Shown here: piece after piece, positions 9,639-18,192 of the stretch | Layout: every line of letters starts with the position of its first letter | Position numbering within the stretch: the first letter of the stretch is position 1 | Assembly (NCBI GenBank): GCA_945883115.1 | Contig: CAMCXA010000016.1 | Coordinates: 1 to 42,702, forward strand | DNA: 42,702 nt | Origin: Alsobacter soli | Lineage (GTDB): Bacteria > Pseudomonadota > Alphaproteobacteria > Rhizobiales > Beijerinckiaceae | Direction of reading: 5' to 3' | The notes under the pieces: generated by a model | Database searches by the model: none | Told to the model about the DNA's origin: nothing | The model's input: the letters and a program-made list of their open reading frames with translations, nothing else | Made by a program: the position numbers and the translations under genes

Positions 9639-9839
9639 TTAAATCTTGAAAGCACTTGCCGCAGCATCCTTCGCTGCCTGTTTACGCACGAGAATTTCAC
9701 CCAACCGTTCAATTTCCTGCCTTAAAAGGCCAATTCTCTCTTCGATCTCATGAATCGAAATATCTGCCATTTCTTGGCCGATTTGATGGGCCGATGGCTT
9801 CTGAATTGGCAGGTCGTCAGAAAAAGGATTGATCGACAT
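9639..9839 (-). CDS. DUF1192 family small protein
   Basis: A 66-residue protein with a short N-terminal FSDDLP motif and a central heptad-like helix (ISIHEIEERIGLLRQEIERL), the form of the alphaproteobacterial DUF1192 family. Function is unknown; a coiled-coil interaction is likely. It is encoded just upstream of rcdA on the same strand, a common arrangement in the order, and diverges from the quinone oxidoreductase gene with about 87 bases between. Confidence 0.88.
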   Translation of the reverse strand: MSINPFSDDLPIQKPSAHQIGQEMADISIHEIEERIGLLRQEIERLGEILVRKQAAKDAAASAFKI

Positions 9840-9926
9840 CGCGTTTGCCCGTGTTATCCACTCTGAGCTACTATCTTAACCACGCCGTTGTTCCGCACTC
9901 AAGACCAGATCATCAGGGAAACTCTC

Positions 9927-10928
9927 ATGACCAATTCGCTCCCCGAGTCCATGACAGCCATTGCCATTCGGGAACCCGGTGGGCCTGATGTTCTGGTTCC
10001 TGAAATCAGGCCGCTGCCCCAACCGCGCGCGGGGGAAATTCTCGTGCGTGTTGCGGCAGCGGGCATTAACCGTCCCGATGTCCTGCAGCGGCAGGGGGCT
10101 TATCCGCCTCCGCCCGGCGCATCCGATATACCCGGCCTCGAAATCGCCGGAGAAGTTATTGCAATGGGTCCTGACGCTTCCCGATTCAAACTGGGCGACA
10201 AAATCTGCGCCCTCGTGCCGGGTGGTGGCTATGCCGAATATTGCGTCGTTCACGAGACGAACGCCCTTCCTGTCCCCGATGGCCTCTCTTTGACGGAAGC
10301 TGCCGGCATTCCCGAGACGTTTTTTACCGTCTGGACAAATGTGTTCGAACGCGGTGCGCTTAAAGCGGGTGAAACGCTCCTTGTTCATGGCGGTACGTCG
10401 GGCATCGGCACCACGGCGATCATGTTGGCAAAAGCCCTTGGTGCAAAAGTCATCGTCACTGCGGGAAGCGATCAAAAATGCGCAATGTGTCTCAAAATAG
10501 GAGCCGATATCGCAATCAATTACCGCACGACCGATTTTGTCGCTGCCACAAAGACGGCAACCGAAGGGTGTGGCGCCGATGTCATTCTCGATATGGTCGG
10601 CGGCGATTACATCGCCCGCAATTATGATGCCGCCGCGCGGGATGGTAGGATTGTACAAATCGCGTTTCAGGGCGGCGCGAAGGCGGAAATCGATTTCAGA
10701 CCCCTCATGATGAAGCGGTTGACCCATACCGGATCAACTCTGCGCCCGAGATCCGCCGTTGAAAAAGCAGCAATTGCCGATCAATTGGCCCTCCATGTCT
10801 GGCCGCTTTTGCAACGCGGTGAATGCCGCCCCATTATTCATGCCGTTTTCCCGCTGGCCGAGGCAGCAAAAGCCCATGCCTTGATGGAATCAGGCCAACA
10901 TACCGGTAAAATCATTCTTTCCGTGTGA
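9927..10928 (+). CDS. NAD(P)H-quinone oxidoreductase (zinc-free MDR family, PIG3/Qor-like)
   Basis: Cytosolic medium-chain dehydrogenase/reductase of 333 residues. The GroES-like N-terminal half contains GINRPDVLQRQGAYPPPPG and IPGLEIAGEV. The Rossmann half has HGGTSGIGTTAIMLAKALGA (nucleotide-binding AxxGxxG variant), and the C-terminus ends in HTGKIIL, all typical of the PIG3/quinone-oxidoreductase branch. I chose ATG 9927 because AGGGAA lies six bases before it; TTG 9888 and ATG 9951 are alternatives. No catalytic-zinc cysteine loop is present. Confidence 0.92.
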   Translation: MTNSLPESMTAIAIREPGGPDVLVPEIRPLPQPRAGEILVRVAAAGINRPDVLQRQGAYPPPPGASDIPGLEIAGEVIAMGPDASRFKLGDKICALVPGGGYAEYCVVHETNALPVPDGLSLTEAAGIPETFFTVWTNVFERGALKAGETLLVHGGTSGIGTTAIMLAKALGAKVIVTAGSDQKCAMCLKIGADIAINYRTTDFVAATKTATEGCGADVILDMVGGDYIARNYDAAARDGRIVQIAFQGGAKAEIDFRPLMMKRLTHTGSTLRPRSAVEKAAIADQLALHVWPLLQRGECRPIIHAVFPLAEAAKAHALMESGQHTGKIILSV

Positions 10929-10944
10929 TCGCTGTAACTTCTCA

Positions 10945-10973
10945 TTGCCTTGTGGACGCTTCGGCACTATATC
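10945..10973 (+). promoter_or_regulatory. candidate sigma70-type promoter for trcR
   Basis: TTGCCT (10945-10950), a 17-base spacer, then TATATC (10968-10973), about 120 bases before the trcR ATG. This is the only promoter-like pair I see in the 163-base gap. Confidence 0.35.
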
Positions 10974-11091
10974 AGCTTCATTCCCCGGGTTTTGTAGCGC
11001 TGTCGGGGCTGGAGCTGGAAAATCCGGTTTCAGCGGATCCGGACTGTTGCGCTCAAGCCTTGATTGATGCGTCTTGTGAGGAGAATGACAA

Positions 11092-11793
11092 ATGAGCGCC
11101 GGTCCATTGATGCCCAAGGCTACGGCTGTTTGGTTGATCGATAATACAAGCCTGACCTTCGATCAGGTTGCAGATTTTTGTCATCTCCATCCGCTCGAGG
11201 TCAAAGGCATCGCCGATGGCGAAGTTGCTGCCGGCATCAAGGGCCAGGATCCGATGGTTTCAGGCCAGTTGGTTCGGAGCGAAATCGAGAAGGCCGAAGC
11301 CGACGAAGATTACCGGATGAAACTTGCCGTTTCCAATGTCCGTCTTCCGGAGCAGAAGCGCCGCAAGGGTCCACGATATACGCCGCTCTCCCGCCGTCAG
11401 GATCGTCCTAATGCTATTCTTTGGCTGCTGCGCAACCATCCCGAGCTGAAAGATGCGCCGATCATGCGGCTTGTCGGCACCACGAAAACGACGATCCAGC
11501 AGGTTCGCGACCGTTCCCACTGGAACGCGGCGACTCTCGTGCCGATGGATCCCGTCACCCTCGGGCTTTGCTCGCAGGTGGATCTTGATTTTGAAGTCAG
11601 CCGCGCGGCTAAGGATCGCCCTGTTGTTGTCGAGGAGGCGGGCCAGACCCTTCTTCCTGCTCAAGTCACAACCGCGCGTGAAACCTCGGGTGATGAGTTG
11701 GCAGTTCCGTCAATTGACGAGTTGAAGAAGAAGTCCGATATCAATCTCGAATCCGTCTTCGCGCGCTTTGGTGGTAGCAAATCCGACGATTGA
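11092..11793 (+). CDS. trcR: DUF1013 family, cell cycle transcriptional regulator TrcR
   Basis: A protein of 233 residues matching DUF1013/TrcR, an alphaproteobacterial RNA-polymerase-associated cell-cycle factor. It begins MSAGPLMPKATAVWLIDNT; the LTFDQVADFCHLHPLEVKGIADGE stretch looks like a helix-turn-helix. A basic middle (KRRKGPRYTPLSRRQDRP) and a second DNA-binding-like region (NHPELKDAPIMRLVGTTKTT) follow. The ATG follows GAGGAGAATGACAA. It stands alone upstream of the CtrA box and pal. In many Rhizobiales tolB would be expected upstream of pal instead. Confidence 0.9.
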   Translation: MSAGPLMPKATAVWLIDNTSLTFDQVADFCHLHPLEVKGIADGEVAAGIKGQDPMVSGQLVRSEIEKAEADEDYRMKLAVSNVRLPEQKRRKGPRYTPLSRRQDRPNAILWLLRNHPELKDAPIMRLVGTTKTTIQQVRDRSHWNAATLVPMDPVTLGLCSQVDLDFEVSRAAKDRPVVVEEAGQTLLPAQVTTARETSGDELAVPSIDELKKKSDINLESVFARFGGSKSDD

Positions 11794-11824
11794 TTGGCGC
11801 GTCAAATCACCAACCCGAGTCGGA

Positions 11825-11840
11825 TTAACCGCTGGTTAAC
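11825..11840 (+). promoter_or_regulatory. consensus CtrA binding site
   Basis: TTAACCGCTGGTTAAC matches the full CtrA consensus TTAA-N7-TTAAC exactly (TTAA at 11825-11828 and 11836-11839). It lies 31 bases after the trcR stop and about 130 bases before the pal start. Binding by CtrA is inferred from the motif and from rcdA/trcR in the same neighbourhood. Confidence 0.65.
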
Positions 11841-11890
11841 CATGTTTGGGAGCCCTGATCTCTATCGTGTTTCAATCACCTTATGACCGC

Positions 11891-11914
11891 GGTTAATGGA
11901 ACCTTCCATTAACC
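11891..11914. repeat. 24-base near-perfect palindrome upstream of pal
   Basis: GGTTAATGGAA (11891-11901) and TTCCATTAACC (11904-11914) are exact reverse complements around a central CC. The site lies 54 bases before the pal ATG. It has no T tract and no long loop, so it looks more like an operator for a dimeric regulator than a terminator. Confidence 0.75.
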
Positions 11915-11968
11915 ATCATCGGTTAGGGTATCTTCAACCGATTTTAGTGACTGTTGAGGAGTATCAGG

Positions 11969-12484
11969 ATGATTGCGTCGATTTCAGGATTACGGGCGTT
12001 GCGTTTGGTAGCGGTTTTTGGTGGCTTGCTATTCTTGACGGCCTGCGCGTCGGATAAGGCTGCTGATGGAGCGGGCGGTGCAGGCGCAGGCGGCGGCGGT
12101 CTCGGCGGCGCGGCAACCCCGGGTAGTGCGCAGGATTTCGTCGTCTCGGTCGGCGATCGTGTGTTCTTCGAAACTGATTCGACAGATTTGACCTCCACAG
12201 CAACCGCAACCCTCGACAAGCAAGCCCAGTGGCTCGCGCAATATGGTAGCTATGCCATTCTGATCGAAGGGCACGCCGACGAGCGCGGCACCCGCGAATA
12301 CAACTTTGCTCTCGGTGCGCGCCGCGCTCAGGCCGTTAGCGATTATCTCGCCGGGAAGGGCGTCTCTGCCTCCCGTCTGAAGACGGTCTCCTTCGGCAAG
12401 GAACGCCCCGTCGCGGTCTGTGACGACATTTCCTGCTGGTCGCAGAACAGGCGTGCTGTCACGACCTTGAGCGGCGGCAACTGA
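11969..12484 (+). CDS. pal: peptidoglycan-associated lipoprotein Pal
   Basis: Outer-membrane lipoprotein of the Tol-Pal complex that links the outer membrane to peptidoglycan and assists constriction at division. ATG 11969 follows GAGGAG with seven bases of spacing; 171 residues. The signal peptide ends in the lipobox LTAC (about residues 23-26). A Gly/Ala-rich linker follows, then the OmpA-like domain with VFFETDS, EGHADERGTREYN and ALGARRAQAVSDYL. A terminator follows, separating it from cpoB. The partners tolQRAB are not in this window. Confidence 0.97.
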   Translation: MIASISGLRALRLVAVFGGLLFLTACASDKAADGAGGAGAGGGGLGGAATPGSAQDFVVSVGDRVFFETDSTDLTSTATATLDKQAQWLAQYGSYAILIEGHADERGTREYNFALGARRAQAVSDYLAGKGVSASRLKTVSFGKERPVAVCDDISCWSQNRRAVTTLSGGN

Positions 12485-12512
12485 TAAACGCTTCCCGCAG
12501 ATCATGAGAGAC

Positions 12513-12542
12513 AAAAAGGCATCTGGAATCAGGTGCCTTTTT
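12513..12542 (+). terminator. factor-independent terminator after pal
   Basis: A 13-pair stem (AAAAAGGCATCTG / CAGGTGCCTTTTT, one G-T pair) closes a GAAT loop and ends in a T run. The A/T-flanked stem could work in both directions. Its presence shows that pal and cpoB are at least partly separate units. Confidence 0.85.
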
Positions 12543-12632
12543 GCATAGGCCGCCATCTTTTTGCCGTCGCATTCCGATATCGGAACCGGTAAGATGTCAT
12601 CGATGATCATGTTTTTGGGGAGTTGCCCTTCC

Positions 12633-13586
12633 ATGCGCCGTTCTGTTCTCGCCAGCGCAGCCGCCCTCACCCTGATGGGGGCCACTCTCATCGTGTCTCT
12701 GCCGATGCCTGTTAACGCGCAGGAAGCGGTCGCGGAAACGAACGCGCCCCAGCCTAGTGATCCAGCCGAAATGGTTCTCCGCCTCAACAGGCTTGAAGCC
12801 CTCGTTCGCCAATTATCCGGCCAGATCGAAGAACTTCAATTTCAGAATTCGAAGCTGCAAGAGCGCTTGAGTCAGACCGAACAAAAGCCAGCCGTCCAAA
12901 CCGCAGAGGCGTCAAAACCCGCCAGCCAGCCCGGAACTCCCGCCAAATCTCAAAAGAACGCGGACGTTTTTGATCCGAATGTCGATCCGAATGCACCGGG
13001 TGCTCCGAAGCCGCTTGGCACCCAGACTGCAGCGCCTGAAACGCCTGCGCAGTCCGCAGACACCGCACAAAGCGGTCCAATCGATCTCCTTGCCGCTGCC
13101 AATCCCGATCTTGCTGCTGAGGAGTCAAAGACCAATTCCACTCTTCCCCAAGGCGCGCTGGCTGCAACGGATGGCACTGCGGCTGTTTCGGAAACCCCTG
13201 CCAAACCCGTCACCGACGAGTTCGACAACGGCAAAGCATTGTACAAGAGCGGCGAATTCGTGAAAGCAGCTTCGGCCTTGCGTCTTTTCATTGCCGCCAA
13301 GCCGGAGGATAAGCGCACCGCCGAAGCGACTTATATGATCGGCGAGAGCGAATATCAGCAGAAGCGATACACGGAAGCGGCCAAAAACTATCTCAAGATC
13401 ATTCAGGTCTATCCCAAGAGCACACTTGCCCCGCAAAGCCTTGTTCAACTGGGCGCATCATTGATGGGCATGGGGCAGAAGCCGCAGGCCTGCGCGACGC
13501 TCTCCGAGCTCTCGAAGCGTTATCCCGACGCTCCCGCAAGTGTCGTTGCAAAAGCCGATCAGGAACGGAAGGCGGGCGGGTGCTGA
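12633..13586 (+). CDS. cpoB: Tol-Pal system protein CpoB (YbgF)
   Basis: Periplasmic coordinator of peptidoglycan synthesis and Tol-Pal function. From ATG 12633 it has 317 residues; GGGGAG lies about ten bases before. In-frame starts further upstream (12561 TTG, 12594 ATG) would only add sequence before a good signal peptide (MRRSVLASAAALTLMGATLI to about VNAQ). A short coiled coil (LRLNRLEALVRQLSGQIEEL) follows. Next is a Pro/Ala/Gln-rich low-complexity linker (about residues 85-200), then TPR repeats in the C-terminal 115 residues (GKALYKSGEF, GESEYQQKRYTEAA, QLGASLMGMGQ). It overlaps tilS by seven bases. Confidence 0.93.
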   Translation: MRRSVLASAAALTLMGATLIVSLPMPVNAQEAVAETNAPQPSDPAEMVLRLNRLEALVRQLSGQIEELQFQNSKLQERLSQTEQKPAVQTAEASKPASQPGTPAKSQKNADVFDPNVDPNAPGAPKPLGTQTAAPETPAQSADTAQSGPIDLLAAANPDLAAEESKTNSTLPQGALAATDGTAAVSETPAKPVTDEFDNGKALYKSGEFVKAASALRLFIAAKPEDKRTAEATYMIGESEYQQKRYTEAAKNYLKIIQVYPKSTLAPQSLVQLGASLMGMGQKPQACATLSELSKRYPDAPASVVAKADQERKAGGC

Positions 13587-14608
13587 AGCCAAGCCGGTCT
13601 GATAATACCGCGCCCATCGGGCTTGAGGAGTCCGCAACGTTCTTCGCACCCCTTCAACCCTATTCCAAGGTCGTGCTTGCCGTCTCCGGTGGAGCCGATT
13701 CACTGGCGCTTCTCGCCCTCGCCGCCAAATGGCGGGCATCCGCGCCCACAACGACACCCGAACTCTCGGTCGCGACCGTCGATCATGCTCTGCGTGCGGG
13801 ATCGACGGAGGAAGCCGCCTATGTGCACGACGTCGCAAACTCCTTCGGAATACCCCACACCACGCTGACATGGTCGGGAGAAAAGCCTGCAACGCGTCTT
13901 CAGGAGCGTGCCAGAGCCGCCCGTTACGATCTCCTGATCACCCACGCGCGCACCATCGGCGCAGGCGCCATTGTCACCGCTCATCACGCGCAGGATCAGG
14001 CCGAGACCGTGCTGATGCGCCTCTGTGCCGGAAGCGGGATTTCAGGCCTTGCCGCCATGCCGCTTGTCACCCTGAACACCGGCATGCCTCTGATCCGCCC
14101 GTTCCTCGCCTTGGACAAAGAGCGGTTGATCGCAACGCTACAAGCCGATGGGCTACGCTGGCTTGAAGATCCCTCCAACCAGTCAACCCGCTTCGAGCGT
14201 GTCCGGCTGCGCAGTGCGTTTGCCGCATTGGCGGAGGAGGGGCTCGATACGCATCGCCTCCGGAAACTGGCCGCGCGCGCCAAACGGGCCGACATCGCAT
14301 TGGCGCATGCAACCGAAACCGCTTTCGCTCATTATCATATTCCCGACAAGCAGAACCGGCTGCGGTTTGCGCCCGGCCTCTTTCGTGAACCGGAAGAAAT
14401 TATTTTGCGCGTCATTCTCCGTGCGCTCGATCGGATGACGCCGGAAAAGGAGACGCCTTTGGAAAAAGCCGAAAATCTGCTCGCCCGGCTTGTCGCTGGT
14501 CGCTCGCTGCGGCAATCCGTCCGGATGACACTTTCTGGTCATGTTATCGATCTGAAAACAAACGGTATTTTGGTGTTTTCACTCGAAAATGATCCTCGCC
14601 GGAGGTGA
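13580..14608 (+). CDS. tilS: tRNA(Ile)-lysidine synthase
   Basis: Essential enzyme that uses ATP to attach lysine to C34 of the tRNA-Ile CAU anticodon so that it reads AUA. The N-terminal PP-loop SGGADS is at residues 36-41, followed by VDHALRAGS and HHAQDQAET, all TilS landmarks; 342 residues, normal for the short alphaproteobacterial form. The GTG start at 13580 lies inside the end of cpoB (7-base overlap), implying translational coupling. Confidence 0.95.
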   Translation: MLKPSRSDNTAPIGLEESATFFAPLQPYSKVVLAVSGGADSLALLALAAKWRASAPTTTPELSVATVDHALRAGSTEEAAYVHDVANSFGIPHTTLTWSGEKPATRLQERARAARYDLLITHARTIGAGAIVTAHHAQDQAETVLMRLCAGSGISGLAAMPLVTLNTGMPLIRPFLALDKERLIATLQADGLRWLEDPSNQSTRFERVRLRSAFAALAEEGLDTHRLRKLAARAKRADIALAHATETAFAHYHIPDKQNRLRFAPGLFREPEEIILRVILRALDRMTPEKETPLEKAENLLARLVAGRSLRQSVRMTLSGHVIDLKTNGILVFSLENDPRRR

Positions 14609-14689
14609 GCACAAGACGCACCAAACGGGAATAATCCGCGTCGATATTAACGTTTGTTTGTGGTTTATTCTTCCTTTTCCGATGCTTCC

Positions 14690-14718
14690 CTTGGCAAGCG
14701 GCAAATTCGTGCATAGAT
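14690..14718 (+). promoter_or_regulatory. possible sigma32 (RpoH)-type promoter for ftsH
   Basis: CTTGGC (14690-14695) and CATAGAT (14712-14718) are separated by 16 bases, resembling alphaproteobacterial RpoH promoters (CTTG-type -35, CYTAT-type -10). The site is 58 bases before the ftsH start. ftsH is a classic heat-shock gene, but the -10 match is partial. Confidence 0.3.
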
Positions 14719-14775
14719 ACGTAATATAAAAGTGCTGGTTAACGTTTTTTCTTTCACCGAAAGGTTAAGGGTCCC

Positions 14776-16698
14776 ATGAGCCCGAATGTCCGGAATTTTG
14801 CCCTTTGGGTGATTATTTTTCTGCTGGTCTTGGCCTTGGTCACGCTGTTCCAGAGCCCGGGATCACGCAATCCCGCTCAGGAAATGAGCTACAGCCAATT
14901 CTTGTCCGAAGTCGAGGGCGGCAGGGTCAGTTCTGTCATGATCTCGGGCCCGGAAATTTCCGGCTCGCTGTCCGATGGCCGTCTCTTCCAGAGCTACTCG
15001 CCGAACGATCCCGGCCTTGTCCAGAAACTCACGGAAAAGGGCGTGAACTTCTCCGCCAAGCCGTTGACCGACAGCATGCCTTGGTACCTCGCGCTTCTCA
15101 TCAACTGGCTGCCTTTGATCATCGTCATGGCCGCATGGTTCTTCCTGTCTCGGCAGATGCAGGGCGCGGGCGGCAAAGCCATGGGCTTCGGCAAATCCAA
15201 AGCCAAACTCCTCACCGAAGCGCATGGGCGCGTGACGTTCGACGATGTTGCCGGTGTCGACGAAGCCAAGGAAGACCTTGAGGAAATCGTCGAATTTTTG
15301 CGCGATCCGCAGAAATTCCAGCGCCTTGGCGGCCGTATTCCGCGCGGCGTCTTGCTCGTCGGCCCTCCCGGCACCGGTAAAACCCTTTTGGCACGCGCCA
15401 TTGCGGGCGAAGCCAATGTGCCCTTCTTCACCATTTCCGGCTCGGACTTTGTCGAAATGTTCGTCGGTGTCGGCGCAAGCCGCGTCCGTGATATGTTCGA
15501 ACAGGCCAAGAAGAACGCGCCCTGCATCATCTTTATCGACGAAATCGACGCTGTCGGTCGTCATCGTGGTGCGGGCCTTGGCGGCGGTAATGACGAGCGC
15601 GAGCAGACGCTCAACCAATTGCTCGTCGAGATGGACGGGTTCGAGGCCAATGAAGGCATCATCCTCATTGCCGCCACCAACCGCCCCGACGTGCTCGATC
15701 CCGCACTCCTGCGCCCCGGCCGGTTTGACCGCCAGATCGTCGTTCCGAACCCCGATGTCATCGGGCGCGAGCGCATTCTGAAAGTCCATGTCCGCAAGGT
15801 CCCGCTCTCCCCCGATGTCGATCTCAAGACGGTTGCACGCGGCACGCCGGGCTTCTCCGGCGCAGATCTGATGAACCTCGTCAACGAAGCCGCCCTTCTC
15901 GCCGCCCGTCGTGGCAAGCGCATCGTCACGATGAGCGAATTCGAGGACGCCAAGGACAAGGTGATGATGGGCGCGGAACGCCGCACCCTCGTCATGACCG
16001 AGGACGAGAAGCGCCTCACCGCCTATCACGAGGCCGGCCACGCCATTTGCGCCTTCAACGTGAAAGCCACCGATCCGATCCACAAGGCAACCATCATCCC
16101 GCGCGGCCGTGCCCTCGGCATGGTCATGCAGCTGCCTGAGCGCGACAAGCTCTCGATGAGCCTCGAGCAGATGACGTCGCGTCTCGCCATCATGATGGGC
16201 GGTCGCGTCGCCGAGGAACTCACTTTCGGCCACGACAAGGTGACCTCGGGTGCCTCCTCCGATATCGAACAGGCCACCCGTTTGGCACGCATGATGGTCA
16301 CGCGCTGGGGCCTCTCGCCGGAACTCGGCACGGTCGCCTATGGCGAAAATCAGGAAGAAGTGTTTTTGGGCATGTCTGTCGCCCGCACGCAAAATGTCTC
16401 CGAGGCCACCGCCCAGAAGATCGACGGTGAAATCCGCCGTCTGGTCGAGGACGGCTACAAGGAAGCCATGCGCATCCTGACAACCAAAGCCGCCGATCTT
16501 GAAACTCTGGCGCAGGGCCTGCTCGAATATGAAACCCTGAGCGGCGACGAAATCCGCGAGCTTCTCGCCGGCAATCCGCCCGTGCGCGACTCGGGCGACC
16601 AGCCGCCAACCCGCCCCACCGCCGCCGTACCGTCAGCGGGCAAGGGCCGGAGCCGCAAAGAACCGGATAGCGGGCTGGAACCTCAACCGCTATCGTAA
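14776..16698 (+). CDS. ftsH: ATP-dependent zinc metalloprotease FtsH
   Basis: Membrane-anchored AAA+ protease of 640 residues that degrades misfolded membrane proteins and short-lived regulators such as RpoH and LpxC. Two membrane helices (about 8-24 and 104-124) flank a periplasmic domain. Walker A GPPGTGKT is at 196-203, followed by Walker [12 protein letters not shown], the second region of homology ([20 protein letters not shown]) and the zinc site HEAGH at 418-422. The C-terminus is Pro/Arg-rich and poorly conserved. It stands between tilS and glmM, the usual rhizobial order. rpoH, the gene for its typical substrate, is also in this window. Confidence 0.98.
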   Translation: MSPNVRNFALWVIIFLLVLALVTLFQSPGSRNPAQEMSYSQFLSEVEGGRVSSVMISGPEISGSLSDGRLFQSYSPNDPGLVQKLTEKGVNFSAKPLTDSMPWYLALLINWLPLIIVMAAWFFLSRQMQGAGGKAMGFGKSKAKLLTEAHGRVTFDDVAGVDEAKEDLEEIVEFLRDPQKFQRLGGRIPRGVLLVGPPGTGKTLLARAIAGEANVPFFTISGSDFVEMFVGVGASRVRDMFEQAKKNAPCIIFIDEIDAVGRHRGAGLGGGNDEREQTLNQLLVEMDGFEANEGIILIAATNRPDVLDPALLRPGRFDRQIVVPNPDVIGRERILKVHVRKVPLSPDVDLKTVARGTPGFSGADLMNLVNEAALLAARRGKRIVTMSEFEDAKDKVMMGAERRTLVMTEDEKRLTAYHEAGHAICAFNVKATDPIHKATIIPRGRALGMVMQLPERDKLSMSLEQMTSRLAIMMGGRVAEELTFGHDKVTSGASSDIEQATRLARMMVTRWGLSPELGTVAYGENQEEVFLGMSVARTQNVSEATAQKIDGEIRRLVEDGYKEAMRILTTKAADLETLAQGLLEYETLSGDEIRELLAGNPPVRDSGDQPPTRPTAAVPSAGKGRSRKEPDSGLEPQPLS

Positions 16699-16724
16699 AC
16701 GGAATCTAAATATTCTCCCGACAT

Positions 16725-16754
16725 AGATTATACAGGGTCAAACCTGTATAATCT
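16725..16754. repeat. perfect 12-base inverted repeat between ftsH and glmM
   Basis: AGATTATACAGG (16725-16736) and CCTGTATAATCT (16743-16754) are exact reverse complements around GTCAAA. It begins 27 bases after the ftsH stop and ends 31 bases before the glmM start. There is no T run after it on the plus strand, so it may be an mRNA-stability hairpin, a weak attenuator or a dimer operator. Confidence 0.8.
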
Positions 16755-16785
16755 GTGCGATATGAGCGGGAAGAGGGGCTGTGGG

Positions 16786-18129
16786 ATGGCGCGTAAATAT
16801 TTCGGCACCGATGGCGTTCGCGGCAAAGCCAACAAGGTGATCACGCCCGATCTCGCGCTCCGCGTCGGTCAGGCCGCGGGCCTCGTCTTCCGCCGCGGCG
16901 AACATCGCAACCGCGTCGTCATCGGCAAGGATACGCGCCTCTCCGGCTACATGATCGAGACGGCCCTTGTCGCCGGCTTCACCTCGGTCGGCATGGATGT
17001 GCTGCTGCTCGGCCCGATGCCGACACCCGCCGTCGCCATGCTGACGCGCTCCATGCGCGCCGATCTCGGCGTCATGATTTCCGCTTCCCACAACGCCTAT
17101 GAGGATAACGGCATCAAGCTGTTCGATCCCGATGGCTTCAAGCTCTCCGACGAGACCGAGCACGAAATCGAAGCCCTCATTGACGGCAATTTGAATGACC
17201 GTCTCGCAGCCTCCGCCTCCCTCGGCCGCGCCAAGCGCATCGAGAGCGTCCACGCCCGCTACATCGAATTCGCCAAGCGCACACTGCCCCGCACCATGGA
17301 TCTCGACGGCCTCCGCATCGTGATCGACTGCGCCAATGGTGCCGCCTACAAGGTCGCCCCCGAGGCTTTGTGGGAGCTCGGCGCCGAAGTCTTCCCCATT
17401 GGCGTCGAGCCGGACGGCTTCAACATCAACCGCGATGTCGGCTCCACAGCGCCCGATGCCGTCATCCGCAAGGTCCGCGAAATGCGCGCCGATATCGGCA
17501 TCGCGCTCGATGGCGACGCCGACCGCGTCATCATCGTCGATGAAAAGGGCCAGATCGTCGATGGCGACCAGCTCATGGCCGTCATCGCCAAAAGCTGGAA
17601 GGATGATGGCCGCCTCTCCAAGCCGGGCATCGTCGCCACCATCATGTCCAATCTCGGCCTCGAGCGCTATCTCGGCGGCATCGGCCTCACTTTGGCCCGC
17701 ACCGCCGTCGGCGATCGCTACGTCCTCGAACATATGCGCGAGCACGGCTACAATCTCGGCGGCGAACAATCCGGCCACATGATCCTGTCGGATTATTCCA
17801 CCACGGGCGACGGCCTCGTCGCCGCCCTGCAAGTGCTGGCCATGGTCCGCAAACTCGAGCGCCCCGTCAGCGATGTCTGCCATCTGTTCGATCCGCTGCC
17901 GCAAATCCTCAAAAACGTCCGCTACAAGAGCGGCCAACCCCTCAAGGACCAGCGCGTCGTCAAAGCCATCGCCGCTTCCCAAGCCGCCCTCGGCACCCAT
18001 GGCCGCCTCGTCATCCGCCCCTCCGGCACCGAACCCGTCATCCGCGTCATGGCCGAAGGCGACGACCGAAAAATCGTCGAACAAGCCGTCGATGACGTCG
18101 TAAGCGCACTGGGCCAAGCGGCGGCGTAG
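16786..18129 (+). CDS. glmM: phosphoglucosamine mutase
   Basis: Interconverts glucosamine 6-phosphate and glucosamine 1-phosphate for UDP-GlcNAc, feeding peptidoglycan and lipid A. I choose ATG 16786 ([13 protein letters not shown]) because AGAGGGG lies seven bases before it; ATG 16762 adds eight residues unlike the family. 447 residues. The phosphoserine loop SASHN is at 99-103 with Ser101 as the catalytic residue. The metal loop DGDADR and the C-terminal [15 protein letters not shown] are both present. Codon third positions are strongly C-rich. Confidence 0.97.
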   Translation: MARKYFGTDGVRGKANKVITPDLALRVGQAAGLVFRRGEHRNRVVIGKDTRLSGYMIETALVAGFTSVGMDVLLLGPMPTPAVAMLTRSMRADLGVMISASHNAYEDNGIKLFDPDGFKLSDETEHEIEALIDGNLNDRLAASASLGRAKRIESVHARYIEFAKRTLPRTMDLDGLRIVIDCANGAAYKVAPEALWELGAEVFPIGVEPDGFNINRDVGSTAPDAVIRKVREMRADIGIALDGDADRVIIVDEKGQIVDGDQLMAVIAKSWKDDGRLSKPGIVATIMSNLGLERYLGGIGLTLARTAVGDRYVLEHMREHGYNLGGEQSGHMILSDYSTTGDGLVAALQVLAMVRKLERPVSDVCHLFDPLPQILKNVRYKSGQPLKDQRVVKAIAASQAALGTHGRLVIRPSGTEPVIRVMAEGDDRKIVEQAVDDVVSALGQAAA

Positions 18130-18192
18130 GGGGCTACGACATCAGATCGTCTCTCGGCGTTAAGGCTCGGGCGGTTTATGGTTGGTCTGATA

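Noticed and set aside
9613-9642. Several TTAA motifs between rcdA and DUF1192 as a CtrA box
   Set aside because: None has the required seven-base spacing.
11893-11912. TTAA pair within the pal palindrome as a second CtrA box
   Set aside because: Spacing is 12 bases, not 7.
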